Assembly (NCBI GenBank): GCA_021299635.1
Contig: JAJTFA010000004.1
Location: 124,001-188,000, forward strand
Direction: 5' to 3'
Source: Sphingobacteriales bacterium
Lineage (GTDB): Bacteria > Bacteroidota > Bacteroidia > UKL13-3
Length of the DNA stretch: 64,000 nt
Positions 37,311-46,489 of this stretch are shown here, in pieces (positions within the stretch are counted from its first letter, which is position 1; the number at the start of each line of letters is the position of its first letter). The notes beneath the pieces are model-generated. The model searched no databases and was not told the origin of the DNA. It worked only from the letters and a program-made list of their open reading frames with translations. Position numbers and translations under genes: made by a program.

Positions 37311-37777
37311 ATAACCACAGAGACACAGAGACACAAAGAATGTGTGAAAAAGAACGAAATAATTTAAGTAAAATAATTTTGGATACTTTAATTGAGGTAC
37401 ATAAACAGCTCGGACCAGGTTTACTAGAAATCGTATATGAAATTTGTTTATGCAAAGAATTATACAACAGAAACATTCAGTATGAAAGGCAAGTATATTT
37501 GCCGGTTATTTATAAAAATGAAAAGTTAGATGTTGATTTTAGATTAGATATTCTTGTAGAAAAAGAAATCATTATTGAGCTAAAAGCAGTTGAAACGATT
37601 CTTCCTGTTCACCACGCTCAAATCCTTACCTATCTTAAATTACACAATAAAAGATTAGGATTGCTAATTAATTTCAATGCACCAAAACCAGTTGATGGTT
37701 TTAAAAGAATAATAAATGGTTATGAAAATGAAAAATAAATTGATATTAACATTGTGCCTCTGTGCCTCTGTGGTTAT
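37311..37777. mobile_element. Small element with 24 bp inverted terminal repeats carrying a GxxExxY gene
   Basis: The left end (37311-37334) and right end (37754-37777) are inverted copies with 22 of 24 positions matching; each is itself an 8 bp direct repetition (CACAGAGA-type on the left). The 467 bp between holds one gene (37340-37738) and nothing resembling a transposase. The GxxExxY family is known to me as often lying beside such CACAGAG-rich sequences, so a non-autonomous mobile unit is inferred; no target-site duplication is obvious. Confidence 0.6.
37340..37738 (+). CDS. GxxExxY family protein (PD-(D/E)XK-like)
   Basis: 132 aa from the ATG at 37340, just inside the left inverted repeat; the frame is open further upstream, but an ATG at 37301 would start outside the element. 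The name-giving motif is GLLEIVYE, preceded by VHKQLGPG; further on come DVDFRLDILVEKEIIIELKAV, with the D...(E)xK spacing of PD-(D/E)XK nuclease folds, and a HHAQILTYLKL helix. Biochemical function is unknown. The last 11 nt overlap the peptidase gene read from its ATG at 37728. Confidence 0.8.
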   Translation: MCEKERNNLSKIILDTLIEVHKQLGPGLLEIVYEICLCKELYNRNIQYERQVYLPVIYKNEKLDVDFRLDILVEKEIIIELKAVETILPVHHAQILTYLKLHNKRLGLLINFNAPKPVDGFKRIINGYENEK

Positions 37778-39872
37778 TTCTTTTGCACAAAATGAAATAA
37801 CCTTGGAAGATATCTGGACCAAGGGTACCTTCAGCGCCAAGGGCGTATCGGGGTTTCAATCCATGAAAGACGGCAGGTATTATTGCGCGCAGGATGACAA
37901 TGAAAATATCATCCGATACAGTTTTGCATCCGGTAAAGCTATTGACACCCTGGTAAAGTCTGCTGAATTAAAACTAAAAGGTTTCAGTTATTCCTGGAGT
38001 AGCGATGAATCAAAACTATTGCTGCAAACCAACTTCAAACAAATTTATCGCCACTCTTTTGCCGCTAATGTGTTTGTCTTCGATATCAAAACCAGGAAGG
38101 TCGTGCAGCCCATAACCGAACAAGTGATGCTTGCAGAATTTTCGCCTGATGCAACCAAAATTGCCTATGTAAAAGATCATAATTTGTTCTGCTTTGATTT
38201 AAATACCGGTAAAGAAATTCAAATTACTCAAGACGGTAAAACAAATGCTATTATTAATGGAGCCACCGATTGGGTTTATGAAGAAGAGTTTGCCTTATCA
38301 AAAGGATTTTACTGGAGCCCTGATGGCACCATGCTGGCATACTACCGCTTTGATGAAAGTGAAGTAAAGGAGTTTGGCATGAGCATGTACGGCAAGCTGT
38401 ATCCAGAAGAATATAAATTTAAATACCCCAAAGCAGGTGAAGCAAATTCAGTAATAGAAATTTATATCTACCATATACCAACCAATAAAAAACAAAAGAT
38501 TGATATTGGTAGCGAAACTGACATTTACATACCGCGTGTGAACTGGGCCCGAAGTAATACGCTGATGATTCAGCGCATGAATCGGCTTCAGAACAAACTG
38601 GATATTTTGCTTGCCAATGCAAGGAATGGCAAATCAGACATTATATATACCGAAGAAAATAAAGCTTATATAGAAGTACCGGAAATTCATTTACCTGCGG
38701 ATGGTAAAACATTTATTCTGAATAGTGAAAAAAGCGGCTGGAATCATTTTTATCAGTATGATTTTTCCGGAAAGCTTATCAGGCAACTAACAAGCGGAAA
38801 CTGGGATGTCGACCAATTCTACGGTATAGATGAAAAAAAGAAACTGTTCTATATCTCTACGTCAGAAATCAATTCCACAGAAAGATATGTTTATGCCTGC
38901 AGCATGGATGGCAAAACACGCAAACAACTAACAAAACGTAAAGGCTGGAACAGTGCAACATTTAATGCGGATTACTCTTATTTCTTATTAAATCAATCGG
39001 CTATTCATCAACCACCCTATTACGCGCTGTGTGATGCCTCAGGAAAAGAAGTGCGGGTATTGGAGGATAATCAATTGCTTAAAGAGCGCCTAACGAAGTA
39101 TGATTTGACCACGGCTGAAATAACTAATTATAAAAATGCATATGGAGAATCCCTCAATGCATTTATGATGAAACCTAAAATTTTTGATGCTACAAAAAAA
39201 TATCCTGTGCTGATGTATGTATACGGAGGACCCGGGCACCAGCTTGCGGTAAACAGATGGATGGGCGGAAATTACTTCTGGTATCAATTACTGGCAGCTA
39301 AAGGCTATATGATTGTATGCGTGGATGGCAGAGGAACAGGGTTTAAAGGTGAAGCGTTTAAAAAATCAACTTATTTACAATTGGGCAAATACGAAATTGA
39401 AGATCAAATCTTTGTTGCAAAAGAGTTAGGCAAATTACCATATATTGATGCAGGGCGCATAGGCATTTGGGGTTGGAGCTTTGGCGGATATATGGCAAGT
39501 TTAGGCATTAGCAAAGGTGCCGATGTGTTTAAAACCGCCATTGCCGTAGCACCGGTAACCAACTGGAGATATTATGACAACATTTACACTGAGCGATTTA
39601 TGCGAACCCCGCAAGAAAACGGTAAAAGCTACGATGATAACTCACCAATGAATCATGTTGAAAAAATTAAAGGCAATTATCTAATCATACATGGTACAGC
39701 AGATGACAATGTTCATTTTCAAAATGCAGTGGAAATGGTGAATACCATGATTAATAAAGGTGTAAATTTCGACAGTGAATTTTACCCGAATAAAAACCAT
39801 GGAATTGGCGGAGCAAAAACCCGTTTGCATTTATATGAGCGAATGACAAGGTTTATACTGGAGAAATTATAA
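37728..39872 (+). CDS. Dipeptidyl peptidase IV-type S9 serine peptidase
   Basis: 714 aa. ATGs at 37716, 37722 and 37728 are in frame; the last gives MKNKLILTLCLCASVVISFAQ, a good signal peptide. An N-terminal eight-bladed beta-propeller (DPPIV_N, about 60-480) precedes an alpha/beta hydrolase domain with GWSFGGY (Ser584), TADDN (about 657-661) and NKNHGI (His691), the S9 triad. The periplasmic enzyme would release Xaa-Pro or Xaa-Ala dipeptides. Two POT peptide transporters follow, so the block makes and takes up di- and tripeptides. Its signal-peptide codons lie in the right inverted repeat of the GxxExxY element. Confidence 0.93.
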   Translation: MKNKLILTLCLCASVVISFAQNEITLEDIWTKGTFSAKGVSGFQSMKDGRYYCAQDDNENIIRYSFASGKAIDTLVKSAELKLKGFSYSWSSDESKLLLQTNFKQIYRHSFAANVFVFDIKTRKVVQPITEQVMLAEFSPDATKIAYVKDHNLFCFDLNTGKEIQITQDGKTNAIINGATDWVYEEEFALSKGFYWSPDGTMLAYYRFDESEVKEFGMSMYGKLYPEEYKFKYPKAGEANSVIEIYIYHIPTNKKQKIDIGSETDIYIPRVNWARSNTLMIQRMNRLQNKLDILLANARNGKSDIIYTEENKAYIEVPEIHLPADGKTFILNSEKSGWNHFYQYDFSGKLIRQLTSGNWDVDQFYGIDEKKKLFYISTSEINSTERYVYACSMDGKTRKQLTKRKGWNSATFNADYSYFLLNQSAIHQPPYYALCDASGKEVRVLEDNQLLKERLTKYDLTTAEITNYKNAYGESLNAFMMKPKIFDATKKYPVLMYVYGGPGHQLAVNRWMGGNYFWYQLLAAKGYMIVCVDGRGTGFKGEAFKKSTYLQLGKYEIEDQIFVAKELGKLPYIDAGRIGIWGWSFGGYMASLGISKGADVFKTAIAVAPVTNWRYYDNIYTERFMRTPQENGKSYDDNSPMNHVEKIKGNYLIIHGTADDNVHFQNAVEMVNTMINKGVNFDSEFYPNKNHGIGGAKTRLHLYERMTRFILEKL

Positions 39873-39973
39873 TGAAAGATAAACTTAAACCAATTATTCA
39901 GTTGGCCTTTGCTATCGGGATCATGATAACAGGGATGTTACTACTTTATTTTATTAATATCTGGCTAATGTAG
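39872..39973 (+). CDS. 33-residue single-helix membrane peptide, translationally coupled
   Basis: The ATG overlaps the peptidase stop in a TAATG junction. The 33 aa product has a basic start (MKDKLKP) and one hydrophobic helix from IIQLAF to YFINIWLM. No homologue is recognised. The junction and the well-formed helix support translation, but the ORF is short enough to be chance. Confidence 0.4.
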   Translation: MKDKLKPIIQLAFAIGIMITGMLLLYFINIWLM

Positions 39974-39978
39974 AAACG

Positions 39979-39986
39979 TAAATTTG
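39979..39986 (+). promoter_or_regulatory. Possible -7 box of the first POT gene
   Basis: TAAATTTG matches TAnnTTTG, 48 bp before the ATG at 40034; the -33 region has no TTG at the ideal distance. Confidence 0.3.
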
Positions 39987-40033
39987 CATAGTTCACAGCT
40001 AATCTTATATTGCATTTATAAATCAATTAACAC

Positions 40034-41407
40034 ATGAACGAAAAAGGACATCCCAAAGGGTTATATCTCTTATTTGCCACAGAAATGTGGGAGCGTTTCA
40101 GTTACTATGGTATGCGAGGTTTATTAACCTTGTATTTAACAAAAGCAACCATAGAAGGTGGTTTAGGGTTTGATGATGCCAACGCGGGCTTATTATATGG
40201 TATTTACACGGGTTTGGTTTATTTAACACCCATTTTTGGAGGCTGGTTGGCGGACAATTATTTAGGGCAGCGCAAATCAATAACTATTGGAGGTATCATG
40301 ATGGCATTAGGACAATTTTGTCTTTTCCTTTCTTCTGCCTCTGCTCTGGGATTCTTTTATTCAGGCCTATTGCTTTTAATTATTGGCAACGGATTTTTTA
40401 AACCTAATATTTCTACTATTGTTGGTCAGTTATATCCTCCGGGAGATAACAGAAAAGATGCTGCCTTTACCATTTTTTATATGGGCATTAATTTAGGTGC
40501 ATTTTTAGCCCCGTTGGTATGTGGCTATCTGGCAGAAGATTTTTTTGCTGTTAAAGATACGGCTGGTGCTGTTACTGCTTACGGATTTAACTACGGGTTC
40601 TTAGCAGCAGGTATAGGTATGGTTTTAGGACAGTTGATGTTTAATGGTTTGGGGCAATCATACTTAGGTGATTTAGGGAAAGAACCCGGAGCCAAATTGC
40701 AAAAAGCCGCTGCTGCTGCTAATGGAACCGTTGATCCTCCGCTAACAAAAGAAGAAAAAGACAGATTAAGAGTAATCATTATCATGATGCTTTTTAATAT
40801 TTTTTTCTGGGCAGGCTTTGAACAAGCCGGAAGTTCCATCTCTTTATACACAGACAGATTTATTGACAGAGGTATTGGCGATTGGACAGTTCCAACATCT
40901 TGGTTTCAGTCTGTTAATCCTTTATTTATTGTATTGCTTGGCCCGGTATTTACTATCCTTTGGACATGGCTTGGTAAAAGAGGTAAGGAACCCAACACAA
41001 TTATTAAAATGGGGTTAGGCATGATTTTACTCGGAGTTGGATTTTTCTTAATGATAGGCGCTGCGCTGGAGCGCGGAGGAGACGTGGCAGATACTGCTGT
41101 AAAAGCCAATTTAATGTGGCTGGTTGGAACCTACCTCATACACACAATGGGAGAATTATGCCTTTCGCCTGTAGGATTATCAATGGTTACAAAATTGGCC
41201 CCGCTTCGTTTAGGGTCATTAATGATGGGGGTTTGGTTCTTAAGTAGCTTCATTGCAAACTTCCTTTCAGGATATTTGGTTCAGTTTTTTGCCACGATGG
41301 GTGCACTTACTATTTTTGCTATTATTTCAGCAGTAGTTATTGGATTGGGTTTGGTGGTGCTCTTCATTTCAAATCAATTAAAGAAAATGATGCACGGCAT
41401 TGCTTAG
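40034..41407 (+). CDS. POT-family proton-dependent oligopeptide transporter
   Basis: 457 aa, about 12-14 transmembrane helices. PTR2/POT signatures are at the start (GLYLLFATEMWERFSYYGMRG, with the ExxER motif) and at the ISTIVGQLYPPGDNRKDAAFTIFYMGINLGA block that contains the family's FYxxINxG motif. Members import di- and tripeptides with protons across the inner membrane. It follows the DPP IV-type peptidase (161 bp gap) and is followed by a second, longer POT gene. Confidence 0.93.
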   Translation: MNEKGHPKGLYLLFATEMWERFSYYGMRGLLTLYLTKATIEGGLGFDDANAGLLYGIYTGLVYLTPIFGGWLADNYLGQRKSITIGGIMMALGQFCLFLSSASALGFFYSGLLLLIIGNGFFKPNISTIVGQLYPPGDNRKDAAFTIFYMGINLGAFLAPLVCGYLAEDFFAVKDTAGAVTAYGFNYGFLAAGIGMVLGQLMFNGLGQSYLGDLGKEPGAKLQKAAAAANGTVDPPLTKEEKDRLRVIIIMMLFNIFFWAGFEQAGSSISLYTDRFIDRGIGDWTVPTSWFQSVNPLFIVLLGPVFTILWTWLGKRGKEPNTIIKMGLGMILLGVGFFLMIGAALERGGDVADTAVKANLMWLVGTYLIHTMGELCLSPVGLSMVTKLAPLRLGSLMMGVWFLSSFIANFLSGYLVQFFATMGALTIFAIISAVVIGLGLVVLFISNQLKKMMHGIA

Positions 41408-41428
41408 TCCCGCAAAGATTCCATATTT

Positions 41429-41470
41429 AAACCCTGCTACAAACTTCATTGTTGCAGGGTTTATTTTTTT
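41429..41470 (+). terminator. Terminator after the first POT gene
   Basis: A stem of nine perfect pairs (41429-41437 with 41454-41462) extended by five more after a mismatch, then T residues. Confidence 0.75.
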
Positions 41471-41487
41471 AATGCATATTCGAAACC

Positions 41488-43128
41488 ATGAGTAATAACA
41501 GCAAACACCCAAAGGGTTTACCCTTTCTATTTTTTACCGAGATGTGGGAACGCTTCGGCTACTATCTCATGCTGGGTATCTTTTTTCTTTATATGACCGA
41601 TGCAGAAAAAGGCGGATTGGGTCTAGAGAAAAAAGAGGCATCAGATATTTTCGGTACATACATCGCACTTGTTTTTATTACACCATTTATTGGTGGCTTG
41701 CTGGCCGACAGGGTGTTGGGTTATCGCGTATCTATTTCCATAGGAGGTGTACTCATGGGTTTGGGTTATATGTTATTGGCCATTCCGGGTGAAACCACGT
41801 TTTTTATTTCACTGGCATTAATGATTATAGGTAATGGTTTTTTCAAACCCAATATTTCAACCTTATTAGGTAATTTATATAATGAGCCGCAATACAAAGC
41901 AAACAAGGATGCCGGTTACAATATATTTTACATGGGTATTAATATTGGTGCATTTATCTGTAACTTTTTTGCAGCCTATTTGCGTAACCATTTTGGCTGG
42001 GGCTATGCATTTTTTGCAGCCGGTGTAGGCATGTTTGTTGGCATAGCTATATTTTGGATTGGTAGCAAACACTACAGTTATGCTGATGTGCGCAAACCTA
42101 CCAAACCGGAAGATATGAGTGTGGGGAGAATATTAGGTATCGTATTGTTACCGGCAATTATTGCAGGAATTCTAGGCTGGTATATTCCATCCAATATCTT
42201 CGGAAGCGACAGTACCGATGCGTTTATTTTTGGTGCATTGCCCATTGTTATCTTTTATATTTCATTGCTGGTAAGAAGCAGCGAAGAAGATCGCAAACCA
42301 TTGTCAGCACTTCTTGCCATTATGGGTGTAGTGGTTATATTCTGGGCTATCTTTAAGCAAAACGGCACTGCACTTACCACCTGGGCAGAGAGCTATACCA
42401 ATAGAGAATTGCCTGCTTCCGTAGTGCCAACAACCAAAGCATTGGGAATGGTGCAAGAAGTAACCTATAGCAAGGATTCTGTAATTGCAGTAGATGAACA
42501 GTTCAGAATCATGAAAGGTGCTGATGGAAAACCCTTGAAAGTAATCGATTATCCGCATTATTTTAAGAATATGCCGGCTGCGCAATTGCCTGCCGAAGGA
42601 CAGACGGTAAAACTCATTTCAACGGAACTGTTTCAGTCGGTGAATCCATTTTTTGTAGTGATATTAACGCCTGTTGTGGTGGCATTTTTTGCATGGGCAC
42701 GCAGAAAAAAAATAGAACCCAGCACACCCGGCAAAATATTCTGGGGATTACTGATAACCGCTATTTCAACCACAGTAATGATTGCAGCAGTAATGGTGGG
42801 CCAAAATGGTACAGAAAAAGTTTCTGCCTGGTGGCTAATCGGCACTTATGGAGTTATAACCGTGGGCGAGTTATGTCTGAGCCCCATGGGTCTTTCGCTG
42901 GTATCAAAACTGGCACCTCCCCGACTTACCGCGCTAATGATGGGCGGATGGATGCTAAGTACCAGCATTGGAAACAAACTGAGCGGAGTACTGGCCTCTT
43001 TATGGGATGGTTATGAAAACAAACAGCACTTTTTTATGGTAAACTGCCTCATAGTGCTGGTGGCTGCCCTTGCAATATTTATGATGCTCAAATGGTTAAG
43101 TAAAATAATTGATGAGCATAGCGCATAG
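41488..43128 (+). CDS. POT-family proton-dependent oligopeptide transporter, longer paralogue
   Basis: 546 aa. Same signatures as the preceding paralogue (PFLFFTEMWERFGYYLMLG with ExxER; FYMGINIGAF), but with an insertion of about 90 residues between the middle helices (about 300-385) that is polar and contains two or more strands. The insert could be an extra cytoplasmic or periplasmic domain. A terminator separates it from the first POT gene, so the two are probably not one transcript. Confidence 0.92.
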   Translation: MSNNSKHPKGLPFLFFTEMWERFGYYLMLGIFFLYMTDAEKGGLGLEKKEASDIFGTYIALVFITPFIGGLLADRVLGYRVSISIGGVLMGLGYMLLAIPGETTFFISLALMIIGNGFFKPNISTLLGNLYNEPQYKANKDAGYNIFYMGINIGAFICNFFAAYLRNHFGWGYAFFAAGVGMFVGIAIFWIGSKHYSYADVRKPTKPEDMSVGRILGIVLLPAIIAGILGWYIPSNIFGSDSTDAFIFGALPIVIFYISLLVRSSEEDRKPLSALLAIMGVVVIFWAIFKQNGTALTTWAESYTNRELPASVVPTTKALGMVQEVTYSKDSVIAVDEQFRIMKGADGKPLKVIDYPHYFKNMPAAQLPAEGQTVKLISTELFQSVNPFFVVILTPVVVAFFAWARRKKIEPSTPGKIFWGLLITAISTTVMIAAVMVGQNGTEKVSAWWLIGTYGVITVGELCLSPMGLSLVSKLAPPRLTALMMGGWMLSTSIGNKLSGVLASLWDGYENKQHFFMVNCLIVLVAALAIFMMLKWLSKIIDEHSA

Positions 43129-43157
43129 AAAATCTCAAAACATTGCCTGAAAAGTAT

Positions 43158-43165
43158 TATTATTG
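43158..43165 (+). promoter_or_regulatory. Possible -7 box at the start of the polysaccharide locus
   Basis: TATTATTG is one base off TAnnTTTG and lies 13 bp before the chosen wza-like ATG; no fitting -33 box is seen. Low confidence. Confidence 0.2.
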
Positions 43166-43178
43166 CACAAATTACTTC

Positions 43179-43985
43179 ATGGTAAATTCAAGATTCATGC
43201 GCTTCACAGGTTTATTGTGCTTTGTATTGTTTGTGCTGAGCTCCTGTTCTTATAAAAATAAAAATACATTATTTAAGACCTCAAAAAAACTTAAATCAGA
43301 CAACCCGATTTCGGTTTTTGGACAAGCAAGCTCAGACACCTCAACTTATAGACATCGCATTAAGCCAGGAGACCGCTTGCAAATACGATTCCTGAACAAT
43401 TTCGATATAGGCCAGGCCGCAGGACAGAGTGCAACTTCTCAAGCAAATCGTGACATAAACACAGATAAGGGTTATTTGGTAAATTATGATAGCACAGTAA
43501 CTTTGCCACTCATTGGACGCATTAATTTAGCAGGCCAAACAAGGTTGGAGGCTGCAAAAAATCTTGAAAACAAGTATACTGAGTGGGGCATTATAAATCC
43601 AATAATAGATCTGAATATTGCCAGTCTTAGTGTAACTGTATTAGGTGAAGTAGAATCACCCGGCAAAATCTTGCTTGACAAAGAAAATACATCCCTTGTT
43701 GATGCTCTTGCAATGGCTGGCGGCCTAATAGCTGGCTCAAAAAAGAGTTCAATTAAAATTATTCGAGGGAAAGAAATCATATTAGTAAATCTTAAATTAA
43801 TTGATCCGTTGTATTCACCTGCAATAAATTTGCAGGATAATGACATAGTTTACGTAGAACCATACGGTGTAAAAGCAACATTAGAACCGATCAGTGCTGC
43901 TTCAACGGGAGTAACCTTGTTGTTTACCGGGTTGCAAGCCCTTCTCATTAGTGTCCAGTTATTTTATCTTGTTAACAGCCGATGA
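43179..43985 (+). CDS. Wza-like polysaccharide export lipoprotein
   Basis: 268 aa from the ATG at 43179 (ATG 43197 is an alternative; the TTG at 43143 is unlikely). Lipobox VLSSC gives a lipid anchor at Cys23. A Poly_export (PES) domain starts at RHRIKPGDRLQIRFL, and an SLBB domain follows (VTVLGEVESPGKI). The C-terminus ends in a hydrophobic helix (TGVTLLFTGLQALLISVQL) as in Bacteroidetes Wza-like proteins. It forms the outer-membrane channel for polysaccharide. The stop overlaps the ATG of the tyrosine-kinase gene by 4 nt. Confidence 0.9.
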   Translation: MVNSRFMRFTGLLCFVLFVLSSCSYKNKNTLFKTSKKLKSDNPISVFGQASSDTSTYRHRIKPGDRLQIRFLNNFDIGQAAGQSATSQANRDINTDKGYLVNYDSTVTLPLIGRINLAGQTRLEAAKNLENKYTEWGIINPIIDLNIASLSVTVLGEVESPGKILLDKENTSLVDALAMAGGLIAGSKKSSIKIIRGKEIILVNLKLIDPLYSPAINLQDNDIVYVEPYGVKATLEPISAASTGVTLLFTGLQALLISVQLFYLVNSR

Positions 43986-46489
43986 GCACCAAAGTAATAA
44001 ATAAAGAAATTTTTGAAGAGCAAGAGAAAACGATTGACCTTAATAGGTTGATAATGATTGTGATGTCAAGATGGTACATTCCTGTAATTACCACTTTCAT
44101 ATCGATTTCCATTGCTTTTATACAACTTAGGTATACCAGTCCTTTGTTCTCCGCCCAACTAACCTTAAAATTTGATGATGATAAAGGCAGTCAAATTACA
44201 GACTTGTTCAAATACGGAAGGGTAAGTGGTCGGATTGAGAACCTCCTCAAAACAGAATCAGAGGTGATGAAATCACGTTCAATGAACTTTAAAGTGTTAA
44301 AGTATTTGAAAATGAACTTCGATGTTTTTGTAAAAGGGGAAGTGATTTCAAGCAGGCTCTATCCAAATTATTATTTCAAATGCGAGTTAATTCAATTAGA
44401 TTCTGCAGATGTTGGTAAATCCATAACCTTCAAATTTAACAATGAAGGTATTATTACGCTACTCGATGGGGAGAATAAGAATACTGGAATTTCTATAAAC
44501 CTTGGTGACACAGTACATATTGGTAATTCAACAATATTAATTACACCAAATCTAAAATATATTGACCAAATTGATAATCAGCCGATACTTGTTATTATAA
44601 ATAATTTACAAAATAAGGCAAATCAATACGCAAGTAAACTAAGTGTTGATGTTGAGAAGAACACCAATATTCTATCATTAAGTTTTACAGCAGATGTGCC
44701 TCAATTAGCACGTGATTACCTGAATGCACTTGCAAAAGTATATATTCAGGAAACGATTAGCAACAAAGCTCAAGCCGCGGAGCAAACCATTAGATACATT
44801 GATACACAATTGGTAGAGTTGTCCCAAAAGGTGAAATATGCCCAGAATGATCTTGCAGGATTTAAATCTCAAATCAGAGGTGGGGTGCCTAATGAAGTTA
44901 GCAAGATTAATTTTACACAGTTAGTCAGTTTGGAGGCACAAAAGGGCATCATGATAATGCGCAGTAAACAACTGGAAAATCTTGAAAAAAATATCAAGCT
45001 GGCGAAAAATAAAACAGTAGAACTGATAGTCTTTGATGTAGAGGATGCTAAGGATTTATCAGAACTTTTTAACTTGATGAATGAATTAATTCTGGAAAGG
45101 ATTTCTATTAGCTCAAAACAAAAGTCCAATAGCCCTATCATGTTAGAAAATGAGCGGAAAATTTCAGAGGTAAAAGCAGGACTGTTAAGAGCTATCATTA
45201 GCATTCGTCAAAATATGGACGATAAGTTAATTCAAATTAATCGGCAAATTAAACTTCTAGAAAATGAATTAAAAGGATTACCGGATAAGGAGCAAGCATT
45301 ATTCAATCTCGAACGTACTTTTAAAATCAATGAAAAAATCTATGGATACCTCCAAGAAAAACGGCTGGAGAATCTTATATCAATGTCGTCATTAACTTCC
45401 AATGCAGCTGTGATAGATGAGGCAGTTCTTAATCCGAATCCGATTTTTCCGAAACCATCAAAAACTTATGGAGTCGCGATATTTTTAGGCCTGGTCACTA
45501 GTATACTTATTATTCTACTTGATAGAATTTTATACAATAAAATAACGGATAAAGAGACAATTGAGCTAATGAGTAGAACTCCTATAATTGGAGTTATTAA
45601 GAAAATCCATAAGCTAACAGACGATCCGGAATATAACGTTTATGTTCTTAACAAGCCAAAATCCATATTCGCAGAATCAATTAGAGGTATTCGCACCAAT
45701 ATGAACTTTGTCTTAAAAGGTGAAAAAAATAAATTTATTTGCATTACCTCCTCAGTAAGTGGAGAGGGTAAAACATTTTGTACTATCAATTTAGCGGCAT
45801 CACTTACCCTGCTAGGTCATAAAGTATTAGTAGTTGGTTGCGACCTAAGAAGGCCAAGAATACATTTATCCTTTAAAAATCTATCAAACGAAATTGGCCT
45901 CACTACGTACCTAATTCAAAAAAATAGCCTCGAGGAAGTGATCAAGGCAACTGAGCATGAAAATTTATATGTATTGCCAGCAGGACCGGTTCCTCCAAAC
46001 CCTGCAGAACTACTGCAGTCTAATCAATTTCAGGTTTTCATGGATAAAATACGTACAGAATTTGATTACGTTTTTTTTGATACTGCACCTGTAGGATTGG
46101 TATCTGATTCATTCCCCTTAATGGCTTCTGCTGATATCAATCTTTACATACTACGAGCTCAATATTCAAAACGAGATTTTGCCATTATTCCTGATAGGCT
46201 CACTGGTGAAATAAGTATCAAAAATATGTTCAGTGTGCTTAATTCGTTTGATGCCAACTCTATTGCTTATAGCAGTATTTACAAAACAGACTATGGTGGC
46301 TACTATGGTGGTGGCGGTTATTATTACTATGGCGGTTATTATTATGGGAAAGGTAGCTATGGATACAGTGGTAGTAGCTATTACAGTAGCTATTATTCTG
46401 GTTATTATTCAGACGATGAAATCAACCCAAAGAGTAAAATAGGCAAGCTCATTCAAAACCTTCTGAAGAAAGTTAAATTAAAAAAATGA
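43982..46489 (+). CDS. Wzc-like polysaccharide copolymerase/tyrosine autokinase
   Basis: 835 aa. An N-terminal Wzz domain with a first transmembrane helix (about 30-47) and a long periplasmic coiled coil, a second helix (about 497-517), then a bacterial tyrosine kinase domain with Walker A SGEGKT (Lys597) and Walker A' GCDLRRP. The C-terminal tail (about 764-815) is Gly/Tyr/Ser-rich with 19 tyrosines in about 48 residues, the expected autophosphorylation cluster. It controls polymer length and export together with the Wza-like protein. 4 nt overlap at both ends. Confidence 0.93.
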   Translation: MSTKVINKEIFEEQEKTIDLNRLIMIVMSRWYIPVITTFISISIAFIQLRYTSPLFSAQLTLKFDDDKGSQITDLFKYGRVSGRIENLLKTESEVMKSRSMNFKVLKYLKMNFDVFVKGEVISSRLYPNYYFKCELIQLDSADVGKSITFKFNNEGIITLLDGENKNTGISINLGDTVHIGNSTILITPNLKYIDQIDNQPILVIINNLQNKANQYASKLSVDVEKNTNILSLSFTADVPQLARDYLNALAKVYIQETISNKAQAAEQTIRYIDTQLVELSQKVKYAQNDLAGFKSQIRGGVPNEVSKINFTQLVSLEAQKGIMIMRSKQLENLEKNIKLAKNKTVELIVFDVEDAKDLSELFNLMNELILERISISSKQKSNSPIMLENERKISEVKAGLLRAIISIRQNMDDKLIQINRQIKLLENELKGLPDKEQALFNLERTFKINEKIYGYLQEKRLENLISMSSLTSNAAVIDEAVLNPNPIFPKPSKTYGVAIFLGLVTSILIILLDRILYNKITDKETIELMSRTPIIGVIKKIHKLTDDPEYNVYVLNKPKSIFAESIRGIRTNMNFVLKGEKNKFICITSSVSGEGKTFCTINLAASLTLLGHKVLVVGCDLRRPRIHLSFKNLSNEIGLTTYLIQKNSLEEVIKATEHENLYVLPAGPVPPNPAELLQSNQFQVFMDKIRTEFDYVFFDTAPVGLVSDSFPLMASADINLYILRAQYSKRDFAIIPDRLTGEISIKNMFSVLNSFDANSIAYSSIYKTDYGGYYGGGGYYYYGGYYYGKGSYGYSGSSYYSSYYSGYYSDDEINPKSKIGKLIQNLLKKVKLKK

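Noticed and set aside
40034..43128. The two POT genes as one gene split by a frameshift
   Set aside because: Each has a complete N-terminal signature and a full set of helices, and a terminator lies between them.
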